Positions 7,769-19,410 are shown, counted from the stretch's first letter. The stretch: DNA of 64,000 nt from Ramlibacter sp. WS9 (GCF_003797765.1 NZ_RKMB01000007.1:186001-250000); one strand, 5' to 3'. The notes: generated from the sequence alone by a model not told the origin. Program-made: numbers and translations.

Positions 7769-8683
7769 CTAGGCCTTCGGCAACGACTCCCACCAGCGCT
7801 CGCCGAAGCGCCCCTGAAGGAACGCCACAAAAGCCTGCACCTTGCCCGGCACCAGTTTGGGCGAGGGGAACACGGCGTGGATCTCCTGCTCGGGCAGCGA
7901 GTATTCGCGCAGCACTTCGACAATGTGGCCTGAAGCCAGCGAGTCGCCGGCAACGTAGTGCGGCAGCGCCGCGATGCCCAGCCCGCTGCGTGCGGCAGCA
8001 AGCACCGCCGACAAATTGTTGGAGCGAAACTTGCCCGTGACAGGCACCGTGACCGGCTCGCCGCGCGGCGAGAACAGGCGCCACACGTCGTCGCCCTGCA
8101 CGCTGCTGTAGATCAGCGTGTCGTGGCCGCTCAAGTCAGCGGGGCGCTTGGGCGTGCCGTGCTTCTTCAGGTACTTGGGTGACGCGGCCATCACCCAGGG
8201 GTTCATCCCGAGGAAGCGCGCGCCCAATGTGGAGTCAGCCAGCTTGCCCATGCGTACGGCCAGGTCCAGGCCCTGCGCGACCAGGTCGCTGTAGCGGTCT
8301 TCGAAGCCCAGGTCGACCTGCACCTGCGGGTGCTTGGCCATGAAGTCCAGCGCCAGCGGCAGCACCACACGGCGGCCAAACGCCACGGAAGTGCCGATGC
8401 GCAGCAACCCTTGCGCCTGCGACTGGCGCAGTTGCACGATGTTTTCGGCCTCCTCGGCCTCGCGCACGATGCTCTTGCACTTCTCGTAATACAGCGCACC
8501 GGACTCCGTGAGGCTCACGCCGCGGGTATTGCGGTTGAGAAGGCGAACTTTCAGCCGCGTTTCGATGGCTGCGACCTGTTTGGTCACCGTGGGCTGGGTG
8601 GTCGCGAATTCCTTGGCGGCCTTCGAGAAGCTGCCGGTTTCCACCACCCGCACGAACATTTCCATCGCCTGCAACCGGTCCAC
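7769..8683 (-). CDS. LysR family transcriptional regulator
   Basis: A 304-residue LysR-type regulator of the CrgA-like subgroup. It has an N-terminal winged HTH (residues 1-60, FSKAAKEFATTQPTVTKQVA), a linker helix, and a periplasmic-binding-like effector domain starting near residue 88 (GLLRIGTSVAFGRRVVLPL). It is divergent from gcl with a 155-bp gap, so control of the glyoxylate genes is the simplest inference. No clear T-N11-A dyad was pinned down. Confidence 0.87.
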   Translation of the reverse strand: MDRLQAMEMFVRVVETGSFSKAAKEFATTQPTVTKQVAAIETRLKVRLLNRNTRGVSLTESGALYYEKCKSIVREAEEAENIVQLRQSQAQGLLRIGTSVAFGRRVVLPLALDFMAKHPQVQVDLGFEDRYSDLVAQGLDLAVRMGKLADSTLGARFLGMNPWVMAASPKYLKKHGTPKRPADLSGHDTLIYSSVQGDDVWRLFSPRGEPVTVPVTGKFRSNNLSAVLAAARSGLGIAALPHYVAGDSLASGHIVEVLREYSLPEQEIHAVFPSPKLVPGKVQAFVAFLQGRFGERWWESLPKA

Positions 8684-8838
8684 TGTCGAGTCTCCTGTGA
8701 GGGGCAGTTATTCCGCCATGGAATGAATGTTATGGCCGCACGCCGCCTTCCGCAATGGCAGCCCGGTTCATACAGTCGAACCCAATCGGGAGCATGCGCT
8801 CATGTCCCCAGCCGGTAACGAGACAACAGGAGTACGAC

Positions 8839-10623
<1,785 letters not shown>

Positions 10624-10637
10624 CCGGGAGAAGTCAC

Positions 10638-11459
10638 ATGCCCCAATTCGCCGCCAACCTCACCATGCTCTTCACCGAGCTGCCGTTCATGGAACGCTTT
10701 GCCGCCGCGCGCGCGGCGGGCTTCGACTCGGTCGAATACCTGTTTCCCTACCCCTTCGCGAAGGAAGACCTGGCCGCCGCCTTGACCGTCCACGGCCTGC
10801 GCCAGGTGCTGCACAACCTGCCCGCCGGCAACTGGGACGCCGGCGAGCGCGGCATCGCCTGCCACCCGGACCGCGTCGCCGAGTTCCGCGAAGGCGTCGC
10901 CCGCGCGATCGAGTACGCCATCGCGCTGAAATGCCCGCAGGTCAACTGCCTGGCCGGCAAGATGCCCGCCGGTGTGGAGCGCGAGCATGCCCACGTCACC
11001 TTCGTCGGCAACCTGCGCTACGCCGCCGACAAGCTGAAGGAAAACGGCATCCGTCTCCTGATCGAGCCGATCAACCCGTTCGATATTCCCGGCTTCTTCC
11101 TCACCCGCACCGACCAGGCGCTGGCGGTCATCGACGAGGTCGGCTCCGACAGCCTCTTCCTGCAGTACGACATCTACCACGCGCAGCGCGTGGAAGGCGA
11201 GCTGGGCGCCACCATCGGCAAGCACCTGGACCGCATCGGCCACATCCAGCTGGCCGACAACCCCGGCCGCAACGAGCCGGGCACGGGCGAGATCAACTAC
11301 GCCTGGCTGTTCAAGCACATCGATGCGCTGGGCTACGCCGGCACGATCGGGTGTGAGTACAAGCCGAAGACGACGACCACCGCAGGATTGGGCTGGATGC
11401 AAGCCCTCACCCCAGCCCTCTCCCAGAGGGAGAGGGAGCAACACAAGGAACTCGCATGA
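10638..11459 (+). CDS. hyi: Hydroxypyruvate isomerase
   Basis: A 273-residue TIM-barrel isomerase of the Hyi/OtnI family, which interconverts hydroxypyruvate and tartronate semialdehyde. Conserved segments are FAANLTMLFTELPFMERF at the start, NCLAGKMP, the catalytic Glu in LLIEPINPFDIPGFF, QYDIYHAQ, HIQLADNPGRNEPGTGEI, and the second Glu in GCEYKP. Relatives end shortly after GLGWM. Here the last 17 or so residues (TPALSQREREQHKELA) come from a palindromic repeat at 11404-11438. The stop overlaps glxR by 4 bp. Confidence 0.93.
   Translation: MPQFAANLTMLFTELPFMERFAAARAAGFDSVEYLFPYPFAKEDLAAALTVHGLRQVLHNLPAGNWDAGERGIACHPDRVAEFREGVARAIEYAIALKCPQVNCLAGKMPAGVEREHAHVTFVGNLRYAADKLKENGIRLLIEPINPFDIPGFFLTRTDQALAVIDEVGSDSLFLQYDIYHAQRVEGELGATIGKHLDRIGHIQLADNPGRNEPGTGEINYAWLFKHIDALGYAGTIGCEYKPKTTTTAGLGWMQALTPALSQREREQHKELA
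11404..11438. repeat. Palindromic CCCTCTCCC/GGGAGAGGG repeat forming the 3' end of hyi
   Basis: It differs from the copy at 5134-5168 only in the few loop bases. It supplies the C-terminal codons of hyi and lies just before the hyi/glxR overlap, so its stem could also affect mRNA stability or coupling. Confidence 0.85.
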
Positions 11460-12355
11460 TCAAATCAGGACTCAAACTCGGCTTCATCGGCCTGGGCATC
11501 ATGGGCGCGCCGATGGCGGGCCACCTGCTCAAGGCGGGCCATGCGCTCTTCGTCAACACCGTGGGCAATGTGCCCGAAGAACTCGCCGACGGCGGCGTGA
11601 CGATCTGCACGAATGCGCGCGGCGTGGCCGAACGCGCCGACATCATCTTCATCATGGTGCCCGACACGCCGGACGTCGAGAAGGTGCTGTTCAGCGAATA
11701 CGGTGTCGCGTCGGGCCTGGCCCGCGGCAAAACCGTCGTCGACATGAGCTCGATCGACCCGATCGCCACGCGCGGTTTCGCCAAGCAGATCGCTGCGCTG
11801 GGCTGCGACTATCTCGATGCCCCGGTCTCGGGTGGCGAAGTCGGCGCCAAGGCCGCCAGCCTCACCATCATGGTCGGCGGCGAGGAAGCGGCGTTCGAGC
11901 GCATCAAGCCGCTGTTCGAGCTGATGGGCAAGAACATCACGCTGGTGGGCGCGGCGGGCGACGGCCAGGTGTGCAAGGTGGCCAACCAGATCATCGTGGC
12001 GCTGAACATTGCGGCTGTGGGTGAAGCGCTGGTGTTCGCATCCAAGGCCGGTGCCGACCCGGCGCGCGTGCGACAGGCGCTGATGGGCGGGTTTGCCGCG
12101 TCGCGCATCCTGGAAGTGCATGGCGATCGCATGGTCAAGCGCACTTTTGCGCCAGGCTTCCGGATCGCGCTCCACCAGAAGGACTTGAACCTCGCGCTGC
12201 AAGGCGCCCGCGCGCTAGGCGTCGCCTTGCCGCAAACAGCGGGCGCGGCGCAACTGATGCAATCGTGCGTGGCGCTCGGCCTGGGCCAGGCCGATCACTC
12301 GGCGCTGGTGCAAGCCCTGGAAAATATGGCGCAACACAAGGTCGCACCGGACTGA
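11456..12355 (+). CDS. glxR: Tartronate semialdehyde reductase (2-hydroxy-3-oxopropionate reductase)
   Basis: A 299-residue beta-hydroxyacid dehydrogenase that reduces tartronate semialdehyde to D-glycerate. The NAD(P) motif GFIGLGIMGAPMA is at residues 9-21, the substrate motif DAPVSGGEVGA is near residue 121, and the catalytic Lys lies in CKVANQIIVALN. It overlaps hyi (ATGA) in the gcl-hyi-glxR operon. A paralogue lies at 19411-20295 in the sugar-acid block; the last 180 residues of the two are about 90% identical by eye. It converges with garD, 13 bp away. Confidence 0.95.
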   Translation: MIKSGLKLGFIGLGIMGAPMAGHLLKAGHALFVNTVGNVPEELADGGVTICTNARGVAERADIIFIMVPDTPDVEKVLFSEYGVASGLARGKTVVDMSSIDPIATRGFAKQIAALGCDYLDAPVSGGEVGAKAASLTIMVGGEEAAFERIKPLFELMGKNITLVGAAGDGQVCKVANQIIVALNIAAVGEALVFASKAGADPARVRQALMGGFAASRILEVHGDRMVKRTFAPGFRIALHQKDLNLALQGARALGVALPQTAGAAQLMQSCVALGLGQADHSALVQALENMAQHKVAPD

Positions 12356-12368
12356 TGTGCCGACTGAT

Positions 12369-13955
12369 TCAAGTCACCGGCGCCGGGTTGAACAGCACGA
12401 GCGAGTTGTGCAGCTTCCACTGTTCGGCCCAGGTCTTCTTGCGGCCGCTGGCCACATCGAGCATCAGGCGGAACAGCTCCCAGCCCACCTCTTCGATGGT
12501 GGCCGTGCCATCGGCGATGGTGCCCGCATTCACGTCCATCAGGTCGTGCCAGCGCCGCGCCAGGTCGCTGCGCGTGGCGACCTTGATCACGGGCACTTCG
12601 GCCAGGCCGTAGGGCGTGCCACGGCCCGTGGTGAAGACGTGCAGGTTCATGCCCGCCGCGAGTTGCAGCGTGCCGCAGATGAAATCGCTCGCCGGCGTGG
12701 CGGCATAGGTCAGGCCCTTCTGGCGGAGTTTTTCGCCGGGCGCGAGCACGCCTGAGATCGGAGACGAGCCCGACTTGACGATGGAGCCCATTGCCTTTTC
12801 GACGATGTTCGACAGGCCGCCCTTCTTGTTGCCGGGCGTCGTGTTGGCGCTGCGATCGACGCTGCCGCGCTTCAGGTAGGCGTCGTACCACGCCATCTCG
12901 CGGATCATGGCCTGCGCCACTTCCGGCGTGGTCGCGCGCGAAGTGAGTTGATCGATGCCGTCGCGCACCTCCGTCGTCTCCGAGAACATCACGCTGGCCC
13001 CGGCACGCACCAGCAGGTCGGTGCAGAAGCCCACGGCCGGGTTGGCGGTGACGCCGGAGAATGCGTCGCTGCCACCGCACTGCACGCCGACCACCAGTTC
13101 GCTGGCGGGTACGGTCTCGCGCGTGCGCGCGTTCAGGCGCTCCAGGTGCATCTCGGCCTGCCGCATGATGGACTCGACCATCGACATGAAACCGACGTGT
13201 GCGTCGTCCTGCAGGCACACCACGTCGAGCTTCGCTTCCGCGCTCGTGCCGACATCAGCCACGTTGCGCTCGTCCACCAGGGGAATCGTCCCGGGCGGCA
13301 TCAGGCGCTCGGGCTGCAGCTTTTCGCAGCCCAGGCTGACCAGCATCACCTCGCCGCCGAAGTTGGGGTTCAGGCTGATGTTGCGCAGTGTGCGGATGGG
13401 CACGACGGCGTCGGGTGCGTCGATCGCCACGCCGCAGCCGTAGCTGTGCTCCAGCGCCACGACATCGTCGACGTTGGGGAATCTGGGCAGCAGCTCCGCC
13501 TTGATCCGCTGCACCGCGAAGTCGGTGACACCGGCCACGCATTGCACGGTCTGCGTGATCGCCAGGATGTTGCGCGTGCCCACCGAACCATCGGGGTTGC
13601 GAAAGCCTTCGAACGTGTAGCCTTCCAGAGGGGGCATGGCTTCGCGCCGCACTGTGGCGATCGGCAAGTTGTCGAGTTCCCGGGCGTCGGGCATCTTCAG
13701 CAGGCGCTCGTGCACCCAGCTGCCGGCCGGGATGTCCTTCAGCGCGTAGCCGATCGGCACGTTGTAGCGGCGAACGACGCCACCTTCGGCCAGGTCGGTG
13801 AGCGCCACCTTGTGCCCTTGCGGCACCTGCTCGCGCAGCGTGAGGCCCGAAGGGAAGACGGTGCCGGCGGGAAGCCCGCCGTTGTTGGCGACGATGGCGA
13901 CGTTGTCGGCTTCGTGCATGGTGATGTAGAGAGGGGGTTGCTTTTCGGTGGCCAT
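12369..13955 (-). CDS. garD: Galactarate dehydratase
   Basis: A 528-residue UxaA/GarD-family dehydratase, close to the GarD length. It removes water from meso-galactarate to give 5-keto-4-deoxyglucarate. An N-terminal SAF-like domain ([19 protein letters not shown], residues 16-34) precedes the main domain, with [29 protein letters not shown] and [12 protein letters not shown]. Those cysteines are typical iron-ligand positions. Altronate dehydratase is an alternative, but the single-chain SAF plus catalytic domain and neighbouring gudD favour GarD. It is followed on the same strand by nothing, and preceded by the LacI gene 24 bp upstream. Confidence 0.88.
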   Translation of the reverse strand: MATEKQPPLYITMHEADNVAIVANNGGLPAGTVFPSGLTLREQVPQGHKVALTDLAEGGVVRRYNVPIGYALKDIPAGSWVHERLLKMPDARELDNLPIATVRREAMPPLEGYTFEGFRNPDGSVGTRNILAITQTVQCVAGVTDFAVQRIKAELLPRFPNVDDVVALEHSYGCGVAIDAPDAVVPIRTLRNISLNPNFGGEVMLVSLGCEKLQPERLMPPGTIPLVDERNVADVGTSAEAKLDVVCLQDDAHVGFMSMVESIMRQAEMHLERLNARTRETVPASELVVGVQCGGSDAFSGVTANPAVGFCTDLLVRAGASVMFSETTEVRDGIDQLTSRATTPEVAQAMIREMAWYDAYLKRGSVDRSANTTPGNKKGGLSNIVEKAMGSIVKSGSSPISGVLAPGEKLRQKGLTYAATPASDFICGTLQLAAGMNLHVFTTGRGTPYGLAEVPVIKVATRSDLARRWHDLMDVNAGTIADGTATIEEVGWELFRLMLDVASGRKKTWAEQWKLHNSLVLFNPAPVT

Positions 13956-13979
13956 GGGAATCTTGGGGGTGGTGCAGGT

Positions 13980-15008
13980 TCAGGCTGCGACGGCGGTGGA
14001 CTGCCGCTCGATGATGCGAAAGCCCACGTCGACGTGCGATTGCGCGATCGGCCGGCCCTGGCAGCGGTCGATGATCATTTGCGCCGCGAGCCGGCCGATT
14101 TCGGCGCCATTGACATGGGCCGTGGTGAGCGACGGGTCGATGTGGGCCGAGAAGTCCGCGTCGCCGAAGCCGCAGACCACCAGGTCCTGCGGTATGCGCA
14201 GGCCGCGCGCGCGCGCTTCGATCATCACGCCGTGGGCGAAACCGTCCGAGCTGCAGTAGATGGCTTCGATGTGCGGATCTTTTTCCAGCAACTCGCCCAG
14301 CGCGCGCCGCCCGCGCTCCAGGCTGGTGGGCGCGGGGACGAAGGCGGTGGGCACGTCGCGCCCCAGCGTGGCGACGAAACCCTCATAGCGCATCATCGCG
14401 CGATGGTCGTCGCCTGTGGCCACCCCCATCCGCTGCCAGCCGCGGCCCAGGAAGAACCCGGCGATCGCGCCGCCGACCTTCACATGCGAGATGCCCACCA
14501 TCATGTCCACCGGCCGGTCGCTCAGGTCCCAGGTCTCGACCACCGGGATCCCCTGCCTGCGCAGCTGTTCGCGCGCCGCCGGCGAGTGGACGAGCCCGGT
14601 GACGACGATGCCGTCGGGCCGTCGGCTGAGCATGGTGTTGAGCAGCTTCTCCTCGCGTGAATGGTCGTAGCCGCTTTGGCCCAGGATGAGTTGGTAGCCG
14701 GCCGCATCGAGTGTTTCCGTCAGGGCCCTCACCGTCGGCAGGAATTGCGGGACCGAAATCGTCGGCACCAGGCCGGCCACCGTCAGGCTGCGGCGGGACT
14801 TCAGGCCACCCGCCAACAAATTGGGGATGTAGCCTGTCGCGGCCACGGCGTTCTGGACGCGCGCTATGGTCTTGTCCGACACCAGCGCGGGATTGCTCAA
14901 TGCACGCGAGGCGGTGATCAGCGAAACACCGGCTTCGCGTGCCACGTCATGGAGGGTGGCGTTCTTCAGCGGTAGAGGCGATGACATCTGGATTTGCACA
15001 CTTGACAA
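13980..15008 (-). CDS. LacI family transcriptional regulator
   Basis: A 342-residue LacI/GalR-type repressor. The HTH (residues 17-40, ATLHDVAREAGVSLITASRA) and hinge helix (YIPNLLAGGLKS) are clear, followed by a sugar-binding-like domain. It closely resembles regulators of gluconate and sugar-acid operons. It is upstream of garD on the minus strand and divergent from the Bug-gudD operon. Two matching palindromes in the divergent region (15015-15030 and 15135-15150) are likely operators, implying autoregulation plus control of both arms. Confidence 0.9.
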   Translation of the reverse strand: MSSVQIQMSSPLPLKNATLHDVAREAGVSLITASRALSNPALVSDKTIARVQNAVAATGYIPNLLAGGLKSRRSLTVAGLVPTISVPQFLPTVRALTETLDAAGYQLILGQSGYDHSREEKLLNTMLSRRPDGIVVTGLVHSPAAREQLRRQGIPVVETWDLSDRPVDMMVGISHVKVGGAIAGFFLGRGWQRMGVATGDDHRAMMRYEGFVATLGRDVPTAFVPAPTSLERGRRALGELLEKDPHIEAIYCSSDGFAHGVMIEARARGLRIPQDLVVCGFGDADFSAHIDPSLTTAHVNGAEIGRLAAQMIIDRCQGRPIAQSHVDVGFRIIERQSTAVAA

Positions 15009-15014
15009 GGTATA

Positions 15015-15030
15015 ATGACAACGTTACCAT
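15015..15030. promoter_or_regulatory. LacI-type operator, repressor side
   Basis: ATGACAACGTTACCAT matches 14 of 16 bases of the perfect palindrome at 15135-15150, including the central AACGTT. It ends 7 bp upstream of the repressor start codon, a position suited to autoregulation. Confidence 0.7.
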
Positions 15031-15134
15031 ACTCGGCAAATGTTCGCCACCCCCGAGGCGATTCACCGTTCTCATAGGTAAATTTCGCACTGACAGCGGA
15101 TTTGTTTTCATATTTTTCTGAACTGCCGTGCGAT

Positions 15135-15150
15135 ATGACAACGTTGTCAT
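15135..15150. promoter_or_regulatory. LacI-type operator, transporter side
   Basis: ATGACAACGTTGTCAT is a perfect 16-bp palindrome with the CG centre typical of LacI-family operators. It lies 77 bp upstream of the Bug protein start. The pair is spaced 120 bp centre to centre, which would allow looping. Confidence 0.8.
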
Positions 15151-15226
15151 GCTCTCGCTCTCGTGTTCTCGCTCTCGACTACTCACCCTTTTCCCACCTT
15201 GGACTTCCCTTACCAGGAGACTTCCC

Positions 15227-16189
15227 ATGAAAAAAGTACTGACCGCACTCGCCCTCTCGTTCACGGTGCTCGCCGCGTCCGCGCAAGCCTGGCCGACAGC
15301 CAAGCCCATCACCATCGTCGTGCCGTTTCCCCCGGGCGGCTCCACCGACCTGATCGCGCGGCAGCTCGCCAACGACCTGCCCAAGAAGCTGGGCGGCGGC
15401 ACGTTCGTCGTCGACAACAAGGCCGGCGCAACCGGCACGATCGGCGCCGCGGCGGTTGCCCGCGCACCGGCGGACGGCTACACGTTGCTCGTCGCTTCAC
15501 TCGGCCCGTTCGTGATCGCACCGCACCTCATCAAGGTGCCTTACGACGCACTGAAGGACCTGGACCCGATCTCTGTCGCGGTGCAGGCGCCCAACGTGCT
15601 CGTCGTGCCCGCCGCCTCGGCGCACAAGACGATCGCGGAAGTGATCGCGTATGAAAAGGCCAATCCCGGCAAGATGACTTTCGCGTCGTCGGGCAACGGC
15701 AGCAGCGACCACCTCACGGCCGAGTTGTTCTGGCAGCAGACCGGCACCACCGGCATCCACGTGCCCTACAAGGGCGGCGGCCCGGTGATGACCGACCTGC
15801 TGGGCAACCAGGTGGATTCGTCCTTCATGAACATCAACACCGCGATGCCGCAGATCCTGGCCGGCAAGCTGCGCCCGCTGGTCATCACCAGCGCCAAGCG
15901 CTCGCCCTTGTTGCCCAATGTCCCGACGATGGAAGAAAGCGGCATCATGGACGCCAACGTCTATTCGTGGCAAGCCATCGCCGGGCCGAAGAACTTGCCG
16001 GCGGACCTCAAGAAGAAGCTGCGTGACGCAGTGGCGGCTTCGCTGAACGACCCGGCGATCAAGCCCAAGCTGCTCGAGCTCGGGTTCGAGATCGTGGCCA
16101 ACACACCCGAGCAGTTCGCCGCCTTCCAGGCCGCCGAGTACGCGCGTTGGGCCAAGCTGATCAGCAGCCGCAACATCAAGGCAGACTGA
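15227..16189 (+). CDS. Bug/TctC-type periplasmic substrate-binding protein
   Basis: A 320-residue tripartite tricarboxylate transporter receptor. The signal peptide (MKKVLTALALSFTVLAASAQA) precedes WPTAKPITIVVPFPPGGSTD, the hallmark N-terminal strand and loop of Bug proteins, then NKAGATGTIGA and HVPYKGGGP. An AGGAGA ribosome site at 15215-15220 fixes the start. Bug proteins bind carboxylates; here galactarate or glucarate is the likely ligand given garD and gudD. The membrane TctA/TctB partners are not nearby, as is common for this expanded family. Confidence 0.92.
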   Translation: MKKVLTALALSFTVLAASAQAWPTAKPITIVVPFPPGGSTDLIARQLANDLPKKLGGGTFVVDNKAGATGTIGAAAVARAPADGYTLLVASLGPFVIAPHLIKVPYDALKDLDPISVAVQAPNVLVVPAASAHKTIAEVIAYEKANPGKMTFASSGNGSSDHLTAELFWQQTGTTGIHVPYKGGGPVMTDLLGNQVDSSFMNINTAMPQILAGKLRPLVITSAKRSPLLPNVPTMEESGIMDANVYSWQAIAGPKNLPADLKKKLRDAVAASLNDPAIKPKLLELGFEIVANTPEQFAAFQAAEYARWAKLISSRNIKAD

Positions 16190-16251
16190 ACGGCAGCGCA
16201 ACGCGCGCATCATTCGCGAACGCGGCATCACGCTCGACTGAAGGATTACCC

Positions 16252-17196
16252 TTGAAGCAAAAACTCCTGGTGGCCGGGCGCATCACGCCCACGCTCGAAA
16301 CACGGCTGGCCGGCGCCTATGACGTGACGAACCTCGCGGCGCAGGCCGATCCCGCCGGCTACCTCGAGGCGCATGGCGCAGAGTTCGCCGCGCTCGTGAC
16401 CAACGCGGCCAGCGGCGTCGACAACGCCACGATCGACGCCTTGCCCAATTTGAAAGTGATTTCGAGTTTCGGCGTCGGGCTGGACAGGATCGACGTGGCC
16501 CATGCGAACGCCCGCGGTGTCGCTGTCGGCTACACGCCCGATGTGCTGAACGATTGCGTGGCGGACCTCGCCATCGCCCTGATGCTCGACACAGCCCGGG
16601 GCCTGAGCGCCTCGGACCGTTACGTGCGGCGCGGCGAGTGGGTCAAGGCGCCATTTCCGCTGATGCGCAAGGTCAGTGGCGCGAACCTCGGCGTGGTCGG
16701 CATGGGCCGCATCGGCCGTGCCATCGCAGAGCGCGCGGCCGGGTTCTCGATGGACGTCCGGTATCACACGCGCCGCGTGGTCGCCGACGCGCCCTGGAGG
16801 CACGAACCGTCGCTGGTGGAACTCGCGCGCTGGGCCGACTTCCTCATCGTGATCACGGCGGGCGGTGCCGCGACACGCCATCTCATCGACGCCGCCGTGC
16901 TGGACGCGCTGGGGCCCAAGGGCTTCCTGGTCAACGTCGCTCGCGGCTCGGTGGTCGACGAGCAGGCGCTGGTGTGGGCCCTGAAAGAAAAGCGCATTGC
17001 CGGCGCGGGTCTCGATGTCTACCAGGACGAGCCGAATGTCCCCCAGGAACTGATGGCGCTCGACAACGTCGTGCTGGCGCCGCACATCGCGAGTGGCACG
17101 CTCGAGACGCGGCAGGCCATGGCCGACCGCGTGTTCGACAACCTCCATTCATTTTTTGCCGAGGGCCGGCTGATCTCGGCCGCGCCGGCAGCGTAA
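16252..17196 (+). CDS. D-2-hydroxyacid dehydrogenase (glyoxylate/hydroxypyruvate reductase type)
   Basis: A 314-residue NAD(P)-dependent 2-hydroxyacid dehydrogenase. The best start is TTG at 16252, with AAGGA 7 bp before it, giving [19 protein letters not shown]; no ATG fits. Landmarks are [15 protein letters not shown], the Rossmann motif [16 protein letters not shown], the catalytic Arg in [14 protein letters not shown], Glu in YQDEPNVP, and His in LAPHIASGT. It probably reduces hydroxypyruvate or glyoxylate within this sugar-acid operon; the exact substrate is unproved. Confidence 0.9.
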   Translation: MKQKLLVAGRITPTLETRLAGAYDVTNLAAQADPAGYLEAHGAEFAALVTNAASGVDNATIDALPNLKVISSFGVGLDRIDVAHANARGVAVGYTPDVLNDCVADLAIALMLDTARGLSASDRYVRRGEWVKAPFPLMRKVSGANLGVVGMGRIGRAIAERAAGFSMDVRYHTRRVVADAPWRHEPSLVELARWADFLIVITAGGAATRHLIDAAVLDALGPKGFLVNVARGSVVDEQALVWALKEKRIAGAGLDVYQDEPNVPQELMALDNVVLAPHIASGTLETRQAMADRVFDNLHSFFAEGRLISAAPAA

Positions 17197-17212
17197 AGGC
17201 ACGTTCTCTCCC

Positions 17213-18544
17213 ATGAATACCGCAACTCCACGAGTCACCGCCCTGCGGGTGATCCCCGTCGCGGGGCGCGACAGCATGCTGCTCAACCTCAGCGGCGCGC
17301 ACGGCCCCTTCTTCACCCGCAACCTGTTGATCCTCACAGACAGCGCGGGCCACACCGGCGTCGGTGAAGTGCCGGGCGGAGAAAAGATCCGCCAGACGCT
17401 GGAAGACGCGGGCGCACTGGTCGTCGGCCAGCCGGTCGGCGATCACCTTCGCGTGCTGCAGCAGGTCCAGCGCCAATTCGCCGACCGCGACGCCGGCGGC
17501 CGCGGGCAGCAGACTTTCGACCTGCGCACCACCATTCACGCGGTCACCGCAATCGAGTCAGCCTTCCTCGACCTGCTCGGCCAGCACCTGGAAGTGCCGG
17601 TTGCCGCGCTGCTCGGCGAGGGCCAGCAACGTGATGCAGTGGAGATGCTGGGCTACCTGTTCTTCGTCGGCGACAAGTCGAAGACCGATTTGCCGTACGC
17701 AAGCGATCCGCAGGCCGGCAACGACTGGTTCCGCTTGCGGCATGAAACCGCGATGACGCCCGAATCCGTCGTGCGCCTGGCCGAAGCAGCGTTCGAGCGA
17801 TATGGCTTCAACGACTTCAAGCTCAAGGGCGGCGTGCTGCGCGCCGAGGAAGAGATCGAAGCGATCAAGGCATTGCACGAGCGCTTTCCGAAGGCGCGCG
17901 TGACGCTGGACCCGAACGGCGGCTGGTTGCTCAAGGACGCGATCCGCCTGATGCGCGACATGCGCGGCGTGGTGGCCTATGCTGAAGACCCTTGCGGTGC
18001 GGAAGACGGATTTTCGGGCCGCGAAGTGATGGCGGAATTCCGCCGCGCCACCGGCCTGCCGACGGCAACCAACATGATCGCGACCGACTGGCGCCAGCTT
18101 TCGCATGCGCTTTCGCTGCAATCGGTGGACATTCCCCTGGCCGACCCGCACTTCTGGACGATGGCCGGCTCGGTGCGCGTCGCGCAGACCTGCCGCGACT
18201 GGGGCCTGACCTGGGGCTCGCATTCCAACAACCACTTCGACGTCTCGCTCGCCATGTTCACGCATGTCGCCGCCGCGGCGCCGGGCAAGGTCACCGCGAT
18301 CGACACCCACTGGATCTGGCAGGACGGCCAGCGCCTGACGCGCGACCCGCTGCGGATCGAAGGCGGACGGGTGCAAGTGCCCAAGCAGCCGGGCCTGGGT
18401 GTCGAACTCGACATGGCCGAAGTGGAAAAGGCCCACCGGCTGTACCTGGAACACGGCCTGGGCGCGCGCGATGACGCGGCCGCCATGCAATACCTCATCC
18501 CCGGATGGCAATTCAACCCCAAGCGCCCCGCGCTCGACCGATAG
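17213..18544 (+). CDS. gudD: Glucarate dehydratase
   Basis: A 443-residue enolase-superfamily enzyme matching GudD length. It dehydrates D-glucarate to 5-keto-4-deoxyglucarate. The catalytic KxK-type motif is in [12 protein letters not shown]; metal ligands are in TLDPNGGW (Asp), [11 protein letters not shown] (Glu) and TNMIATDW (Asn); the His/Asp dyad partner is in [16 protein letters not shown]. It sits 16 bp after the dehydrogenase and just before the aldolase that cleaves its product. Confidence 0.96.
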   Translation: MNTATPRVTALRVIPVAGRDSMLLNLSGAHGPFFTRNLLILTDSAGHTGVGEVPGGEKIRQTLEDAGALVVGQPVGDHLRVLQQVQRQFADRDAGGRGQQTFDLRTTIHAVTAIESAFLDLLGQHLEVPVAALLGEGQQRDAVEMLGYLFFVGDKSKTDLPYASDPQAGNDWFRLRHETAMTPESVVRLAEAAFERYGFNDFKLKGGVLRAEEEIEAIKALHERFPKARVTLDPNGGWLLKDAIRLMRDMRGVVAYAEDPCGAEDGFSGREVMAEFRRATGLPTATNMIATDWRQLSHALSLQSVDIPLADPHFWTMAGSVRVAQTCRDWGLTWGSHSNNHFDVSLAMFTHVAAAAPGKVTAIDTHWIWQDGQRLTRDPLRIEGGRVQVPKQPGLGVELDMAEVEKAHRLYLEHGLGARDDAAAMQYLIPGWQFNPKRPALDR

Positions 18545-18552
18545 GAATCCTC

Positions 18553-18597
18553 ATGCACAAGAACCTGATTGCCGGCGAATCGAGGAGCCACCCATGA
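18553..18597 (+). CDS. Short leader ORF, possible remnant of an aldehyde dehydrogenase start
   Basis: A 14-codon frame with its own AGGA at 18543-18546 encodes MHKNLIAGESRSHP. Its stop overlaps the aldolase start (ATGA), so translation may be coupled. The first nine residues resemble the beginning of many aldehyde dehydrogenases (N-x-IAGEW). Semialdehyde dehydrogenases often accompany glucarate genes, so this could be the 5' stub of a deleted gene. It may equally be chance. Confidence 0.35.
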   Translation: MHKNLIAGESRSHP

Positions 18598-19382
18598 GAG
18601 AAAACCGCCTGCGCGCTATCTGGAAATCGGGGGGCGCCGCCGTCAACGGCTGGCTGGCCATCCCCAACAGCTTTGCCAGCGAAACCATGGCGCACCAGGG
18701 CTGGGACACCTTGACCGTGGACATGCAGCACGGCGTGGTGGACTACCAGGCGATGGTGACCATGCTGCAGGCGATATCGACCACGGCCACCGTGCCGGTG
18801 GTTCGCGTGCCCTGGCTGGAGCCCGGCATCCTGATGAAAACGCTGGATGCCGGCGCCTATGCCGTGATCTGCCCGATGGTCAACACGCGTGAAGACGCGC
18901 AAAAGCTGGTCTCCTGGACCAGCTACGCGCCGCGCGGCACGCGCAGCTTCGGCCCCGTGCGCGCGCTGCTCTACAGCGGCGCCGACTACCCGGATCATGC
19001 GAACGACACCATCGTTCGTTTCGCGATGATCGAAACCGCGCGGGCGCTGGAGAACCTCGACGACATCCTGTCGGTCGAGGGCCTCGACGCGGTCTACATC
19101 GGCCCGTCGGACCTGTCGCTGTCACTCGGCTGCAAGCCTTCGATGGACGAGCTCGAGCCCAAGGCGGCGCAAGCCGTGGAGCACATCCTGGCGCGCGCCA
19201 AGGCGCACGGCGTGGTGGCCGGCATCCACAACACGGCGCCCCCGGCAGCGCTGGAGCGCATTGCCAAGGGCTTCCAGTTCGTCACCATCAGCTCGGACGC
19301 CCGCCTGATCGCGGCCGGTGCGCAGCAGGTGATGGCGGCCATGCGCGCCGGACAGGCCGCGCGACCCGCCGGCTCCTATTGA
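18594..19382 (+). CDS. garL: HpcH/HpaI aldolase, probable 2-dehydro-3-deoxyglucarate aldolase
   Basis: A 262-residue class II pyruvate aldolase. Visible family features are GWDTLTVDMQHGVVDY (metal/base region), VVRVPWLEPGILMKTLDAGA, GAYAVICPMVNTREDA, the Glu in AMIETARALENLDDI, and YIGPSDLSLSLG. GarL splits 5-keto-4-deoxyglucarate into pyruvate and tartronate semialdehyde, and the garR-like gene follows 28 bp later. GAGGAG at 18582-18587 supports the start. The symbol rests on context; HpaI-type aldolases are broad in substrate. Confidence 0.85.
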   Translation: MRENRLRAIWKSGGAAVNGWLAIPNSFASETMAHQGWDTLTVDMQHGVVDYQAMVTMLQAISTTATVPVVRVPWLEPGILMKTLDAGAYAVICPMVNTREDAQKLVSWTSYAPRGTRSFGPVRALLYSGADYPDHANDTIVRFAMIETARALENLDDILSVEGLDAVYIGPSDLSLSLGCKPSMDELEPKAAQAVEHILARAKAHGVVAGIHNTAPPAALERIAKGFQFVTISSDARLIAAGAQQVMAAMRAGQAARPAGSY

Positions 19383-19410
19383 CTAAACCAACACAGAGAG
19401 TGAGAAAACA

